Assembly: GCA_959347315.1 (NCBI GenBank)
Contig: OY365811.1
Span: forward strand, 42,010,195 to 42,074,194
DNA from: Bimastos eiseni
Taxonomy: Eukaryota; Annelida; Clitellata; Crassiclitellata; Lumbricidae
Length of the DNA: 64,000 bases
Direction: 5' to 3'
The notes below the pieces were generated by a model. The model was not told the origin of the DNA. It made no database searches and saw nothing but the letters and a program-made list of their open reading frames with translations. Below are positions 60,591 through 64,000 of this stretch, one piece after another. Numbering within the stretch: the first letter of the stretch is position 1; each line of letters begins with the position of its first letter. The position numbers and the translations under genes were made by a program.

Positions 60591-61137
60591 TGGCTAGCAA
60601 TTCCTGTGTATGGCTGCCTCATGACTGGATTATCGAACTGCGGTCAGTTTTAAACGCTTAACGACATTTACATTGACTTTCAAGTTCACGGCAAGTTATT
60701 CCAGCGTAATAAACGATGCTAAAATTACTAAAACATGAAATACGAAAAAAAAGGCTGGTTGCCTCAATCCGTTTCATTTGGTTTCACATGGAATAATAAT
60801 ATTGAGACTCGTTCGATAACATCGGTTGAGTCTACGATTTTTGACACATCATTAAAAACATCGCTGTTCTATATATATAGGCTACATTACGTAGATCTGG
60901 ATGATGTATTATTGAGCTGTAGGTGCTGTAATGTGCCAAGCAAATTTCTGTCGACGGCAACGGTCTCTGTTGTCATAAGCTGTCGTTAAACTTTGGATCC
61001 AATCCGATGTATTGTGCTGTAGAAAAGGCGGGAACTGATAATAATTATTGGACACCTCTTTTAAGCACTTTATTTGGCCCATAAGTACGAGTAGTCTTGA
61101 AGCAATGATTACAGTGACGTAACCTGCTTCTTGCCAA

Positions 61138-61240
61138 AACAGCGACGCTGATCGCACTCTGGAAGTGCCAGTCCCAAGGCTGAATGAAAAGAAAGGAGAC
61201 GTTAATGATTTTTAGCACACACCGTCGTTAAGCTGAAGCT
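61138..61240 (+). mobile_element. Copy of the dispersed stem-loop repeat
   Basis: GGAAGTGCCAGTCCCAAGGC, GGAGACGTTAATGATTT, CACCGTCGTTAAGCTGAAGC. The second and third stems are decayed. Confidence 0.55.
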
Positions 61241-61496
61241 GCGAGATATACAAATAGCAATAACAGCTGTCAAATAATAATTAATTTCTGTGTCTGTGAG
61301 CAGCCTTAGTTGCCAGAAGTTGTATTTACACTCTGCATTCATCCAGTCACCAAAATTTCTGCTGATATATATATACATACATAATTCTGTATATATATAA
61401 TTTATTTATAATTATATATACATATGTAAATCACTTGAAGAATTATATTATGCATGTCCGTGTAGTGGTGTACACGAATGCCTTGTTATATTATAA

Positions 61497-61555
61497 TCTA
61501 ATGCGAATCTATAATCTAATCTAATAAAATCTATAATCTAATCTAATAAAAGAGG
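61497..61555. repeat. TAATC/AATCTA tandem repeat
   Basis: AATCTATAATCTAATCTAAT units. They lie at the 3' end of the minus-strand LINE and may be its tail. Confidence 0.65.
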
Positions 61556-62300
61556 ATGAGAGACTGCCAGATAGAATTTTAGAGCGAACAGATGGCGTAA
61601 GTGCATTCCACAGAGAGGGACCAGTTGAGGCAAAAGATCGAGACTGAGCCATAGGTGCTCTAGTTCGAGGAACCAAAGGGTAAAGTCTAATGAACGGTCG
61701 AAGTGGACAAAAGGAGGAAGTTGAATGAGGCCGAAGTATTACGTCAGCCAGGTATCTCGTGGCATGACCTCCCTGAGCCTTGAAGATTAGAATGAGAATT
61801 TTAAATTATTTGCTAGCATGGAAGGGGAGCCAGTGAAGTTCATCAAACATAAAGGTAGAGATGCGAGAGAAACTGGGAAAGCGAACTATCAGTTTAGCAG
61901 CTGTCTTAAGCACTGACTGAAGAGATGAGAGACGAACCTTTGGAAGACCAACGAGAAGGGAATTACAGTAGTTAATTCTAGAATATATAAGAGCATGAAC
62001 CAAAGTAGTAAAGGTGGAGGAGGAGACAGAACGATGAATGACCCAAAGACGTCTTAGATGAAAATATGAGGATTGGGTGAGATAAGAGATGTGTTCAACA
62101 AAGGTAAGTGAACTGTCAAGGATAACACCCAGATCACGAACACTTGACGAGAAAGAGAAGAATGAGAACTTTTCAGAGAGTAGAACGAGATCAAGCTCCT
62201 GACGTTGTTGAGGAGTATCAAACCAGATAAATTTAGTCTTAGAAGCATTGAGAGACAGGTGATTAGATGACATCCAGGAGTGAAGAAGGTCAGAGAGAGA
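61556..62300 (-). pseudogene. CR1/L2-type LINE, reverse transcriptase C-terminal part
   Basis: The minus strand reads WMSSNHLSLNASKTKFIW, SVRDLGVILDSSLTF, HLRRLWVIHRSVSSSTF, LIYSRINYCNSLLVGLPKV, LKTAAKLIVRFPSF and FDELHWLPFHASK, then a stop at about 61806 and, with a frame change, ILIFKAQGGHATRYLADVI, RPFIRLYPLVPRTR and SLWNALTPSVRSKIL. These are the palm end, thumb and C-terminal motifs of a CR1/L2 RT. The catalytic FADD region lies upstream and is lost after a frame change near 62275. 5'-truncated and inactive. Confidence 0.9.
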
Positions 62301-63165
62301 CTGAATGCTCTAAACCAATAGCAACTGGGATGATGGAGGACACGTTTAATCATGCAGGTTTTATTTTCCTACAATCGCATACATAATATGAATATATACC
62401 AGAAGTCCTGTTAGAACCAGACCTGTTTATACGTGCATGCATGAATACCTACATATTTCCATAAGAAATGCACGGGCATTAATTTGGAACGAGATGCCAT
62501 TATCTATTAAGGGGGACAGCTCAGAATGTTTTATTCTTGAAAGTGGTCTGCGCCATTTTCTGATTGGTAAAAGTTAATGGAATTCGAGCTTCCATATATC
62601 TAATTCTTATCACAGCAGATGCAAACACCACCCATCCACATCTTACAAATCATCATGCACGGTGCTCGGCACTGGCTTCTCATCTCGCAACGCATCAGTT
62701 ATTCAATAACCACGCAGGTCTGGCAATACCTTCTTGGCTCTGCTTTGACGTATATGCGGGAACTTTGGCTGGCCGTCGAGCTCTTTGTTCTTCCTCTGTT
62801 GTCCTGTACAAGCCAGTGTGTTCTCCATCCCTCCAACCCTGCCATGCCTACCAAGAGTACCGCAGATGCAAAAGGTCCCAGATAAAATGAAAACATTAAC
62901 TGTGACAACACACAGATTAAAACGCGCAGATATGGGCTTTTGGCCATCTATTTGACTGTTAAGGCAGCCTGCTTCAACAGATAACGGTAATTGTAATTTG
63001 AAATTGTTCAGAGAGGTGACAGTGGCTGTGAATTTGTCCCTAAATGCTTTTACAAGTAATTCCGTCTTTTTATCCACCTGCTTTTGAATTACCTTGAGGC
63101 GAATACTCATCTTTGTATTTGAGACCTAAGCATATTTAGACATCTACTTTCCACCTAAGTACTTG
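62301..63165. other. Intergenic; unrecognised open frames
   Basis: Frames of 108 (62564-62890, plus) and 135 codons (63110-62703, minus) overlap. Neither shows a domain, signal peptide or splice context that I recognise, so neither is called as a gene. Confidence 0.3.
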
Positions 63166-63225
63166 CAGTCCAGCAGTGCCAACGCCGAGCTTGGATAAAA
63201 GAGCATTGTCGTCAAACTGTAACTG
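63166..63225 (+). mobile_element. Short copy of the dispersed stem-loop repeat with compensatory stem 2
   Basis: CAGCAGTGCCAACGCCGAGC then TTGGATAAAA: CCAA (63179-63182) pairs with TTGG (63191-63194) where the consensus has CCAG and CTGG. Most of the third hairpin is deleted (ATTGTCGTCAAACTGTAACT). Confidence 0.55.
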
Positions 63226-63835
63226 ATCATTATGTACTTGAAACATCTCCACCAATAACCGACTAATATTTTTGTGCAAAATTGAAAAGCCGGAAGTACT
63301 CGTTGCGCATGTGTACTGCAGATACGGCAAACAACGCCGGGTTTAACACGAAAACTGTATATTATCAATAATAAAAGGGTTCTAGGACAATTTGCGCGGA
63401 TGAGTTTGTAAGTGTATTTAGACCAGATATCGGTATGTAGTAACTCTCAGTTTTAAATTATTCAGAATGGGAGCGAAATAATATTCTCCATATTATCCAG
63501 CACATGTCTGGTTACTATAGAGACTGGTGAAGACAACAGCCCTAAAATACTGACTTTGAATAATTGCGATTAAAGAGTATAATAACATTAAGACTTGGAT
63601 TTATCATCTTCTACTACCGTTAGTAAACACTATGTGAGTCAGAAACCGAAATTAATGTATTTTATAATATTCTCTAGTTTTCTCTACCGGACTACTCTAG
63701 TTGGAAGGTGACACGGTCCCAATGTGTTGACTATGTATGACTCTACAATAACCCGACATTTGCTGGTTAATATGATGAACAACTCTTTATTTCACTCTCA
63801 TTCTGAGTATTTTTTAAATGCCAGTTATTACATTC

Positions 63836-63946
63836 CGACGCCGAATTGTCCCGGCGCCAAATTGTACGCGCGCCGAATTGTCCGAAGCTTAATTGCCCGT
63901 CGCCGAATTGTCCCGGCGCCAAATTGTCCGAAGCTGAATTGTCCGG
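63836..63946. repeat. Iterated CGCCGAATTGTCC motif, 7 copies
   Basis: GAATTG/AAATTG words at about 63844, 63859, 63875, 63890, 63905, 63921 and 63936 are separated by GC-rich linkers (CGGCGCC, CGAAGCT). The spacing is a regular 15-16 bp. It is GC-rich inside AT-rich DNA. Confidence 0.8.
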
Positions 63947-64000
63947 TCACCAATAAAAGCATTTGGCTCTGTGATCCGCGTGGTTGTATGATCGGTAAGA

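Larger units (their letters stand above)
58960..61010 (+). repeat. Variant subfamily of the dispersed repeat (58960-59035 and 60905-61005)
   Basis: Both blocks carry GCAACGGTCTCTGTTGTCA, TGTCGTTAAAC or CGGTCGTTAAA, then TGGATCCA, resembling the 3' half of the main family (GATCTTTGTTATCACACAGT, GTCGTTAAAC). The CCAGTCCCAAGCC core is absent, so this is a related but distinct tail. Between them lie unique DNA and the low-complexity block listed separately. Confidence 0.5.

Noticed and set aside
59552..60622. A 356-codon minus frame rich in Ser, Leu, Cys and Val
   Set aside because: Produced by GA/GACA and AC simple sequence; overlapping frames in both other phases are equally open.

Overview
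This is eukaryotic, metazoan nuclear DNA. Protein-coding sequence is sparse and split by canonical GT-AG introns. Non-LTR retrotransposon debris, SINEs, hAT and Tc1/mariner MITEs and very large tracts of simple sequence fill the rest. The two recognisable host genes (a lachesin/IgLON-type adhesion protein and a calponin with many calponin repeats) and the repeat content suggest an invertebrate, most likely a lophotrochozoan such as a marine mollusc. That placement is inference, not proof. Nothing bacterial, viral, CRISPR-like or plasmid-like was seen.

Gene 1 lies on the minus strand at 25703-19733. Seven exons join with every reading phase consistent into 384 codons: a signal peptide, three Ig domains with intact cysteine pairs, and a hydrophobic GPI-type tail. 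Its introns hold a 26-bp tandem repeat, three LINE fragments and a foldback element.

Gene 2 lies on the plus strand at 42751-57083. Five exons join into 431 codons: a short N-terminal exon, a CH domain spread over three exons, and a last exon carrying six full and one partial 39-residue calponin repeats. The first exon is inferred from its splice phase and N-terminal form. Its 10.6-kb first intron holds a decayed endonuclease-bearing retroelement, a hAT MITE, a long hairpin and extensive microsatellites.

Layout: 1-19.7 kb is intergenic, with a hAT end, SINE, dispersed structured repeats, a 584-bp Tc1/mariner relic, two very homogeneous minisatellites (20 bp x about 24 and 24 bp x 16) and two more hAT MITEs. 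19.7-25.7 kb is gene 1. 25.7-42.7 kb is intergenic, with another hAT MITE, SINEs, a CR1/L2 fragment and large tetranucleotide arrays. 42.7-57.1 kb is gene 2. 57.1-64 kb is 3' flank, low-complexity DNA, a CR1/L2 reverse-transcriptase fragment and an iterated AATTGTCC array at the window edge.

The least expected signal is a dispersed repeat of about 100 bp, with roughly 20 copies on both strands. Its diverged copies keep three stem-loops through compensatory changes, which suggests an RNA-level element (probably the tail of an RTE-type retroposon or its SINE). The second is a set of five hAT-like MITEs, four of them built on their own iterated subterminal word.
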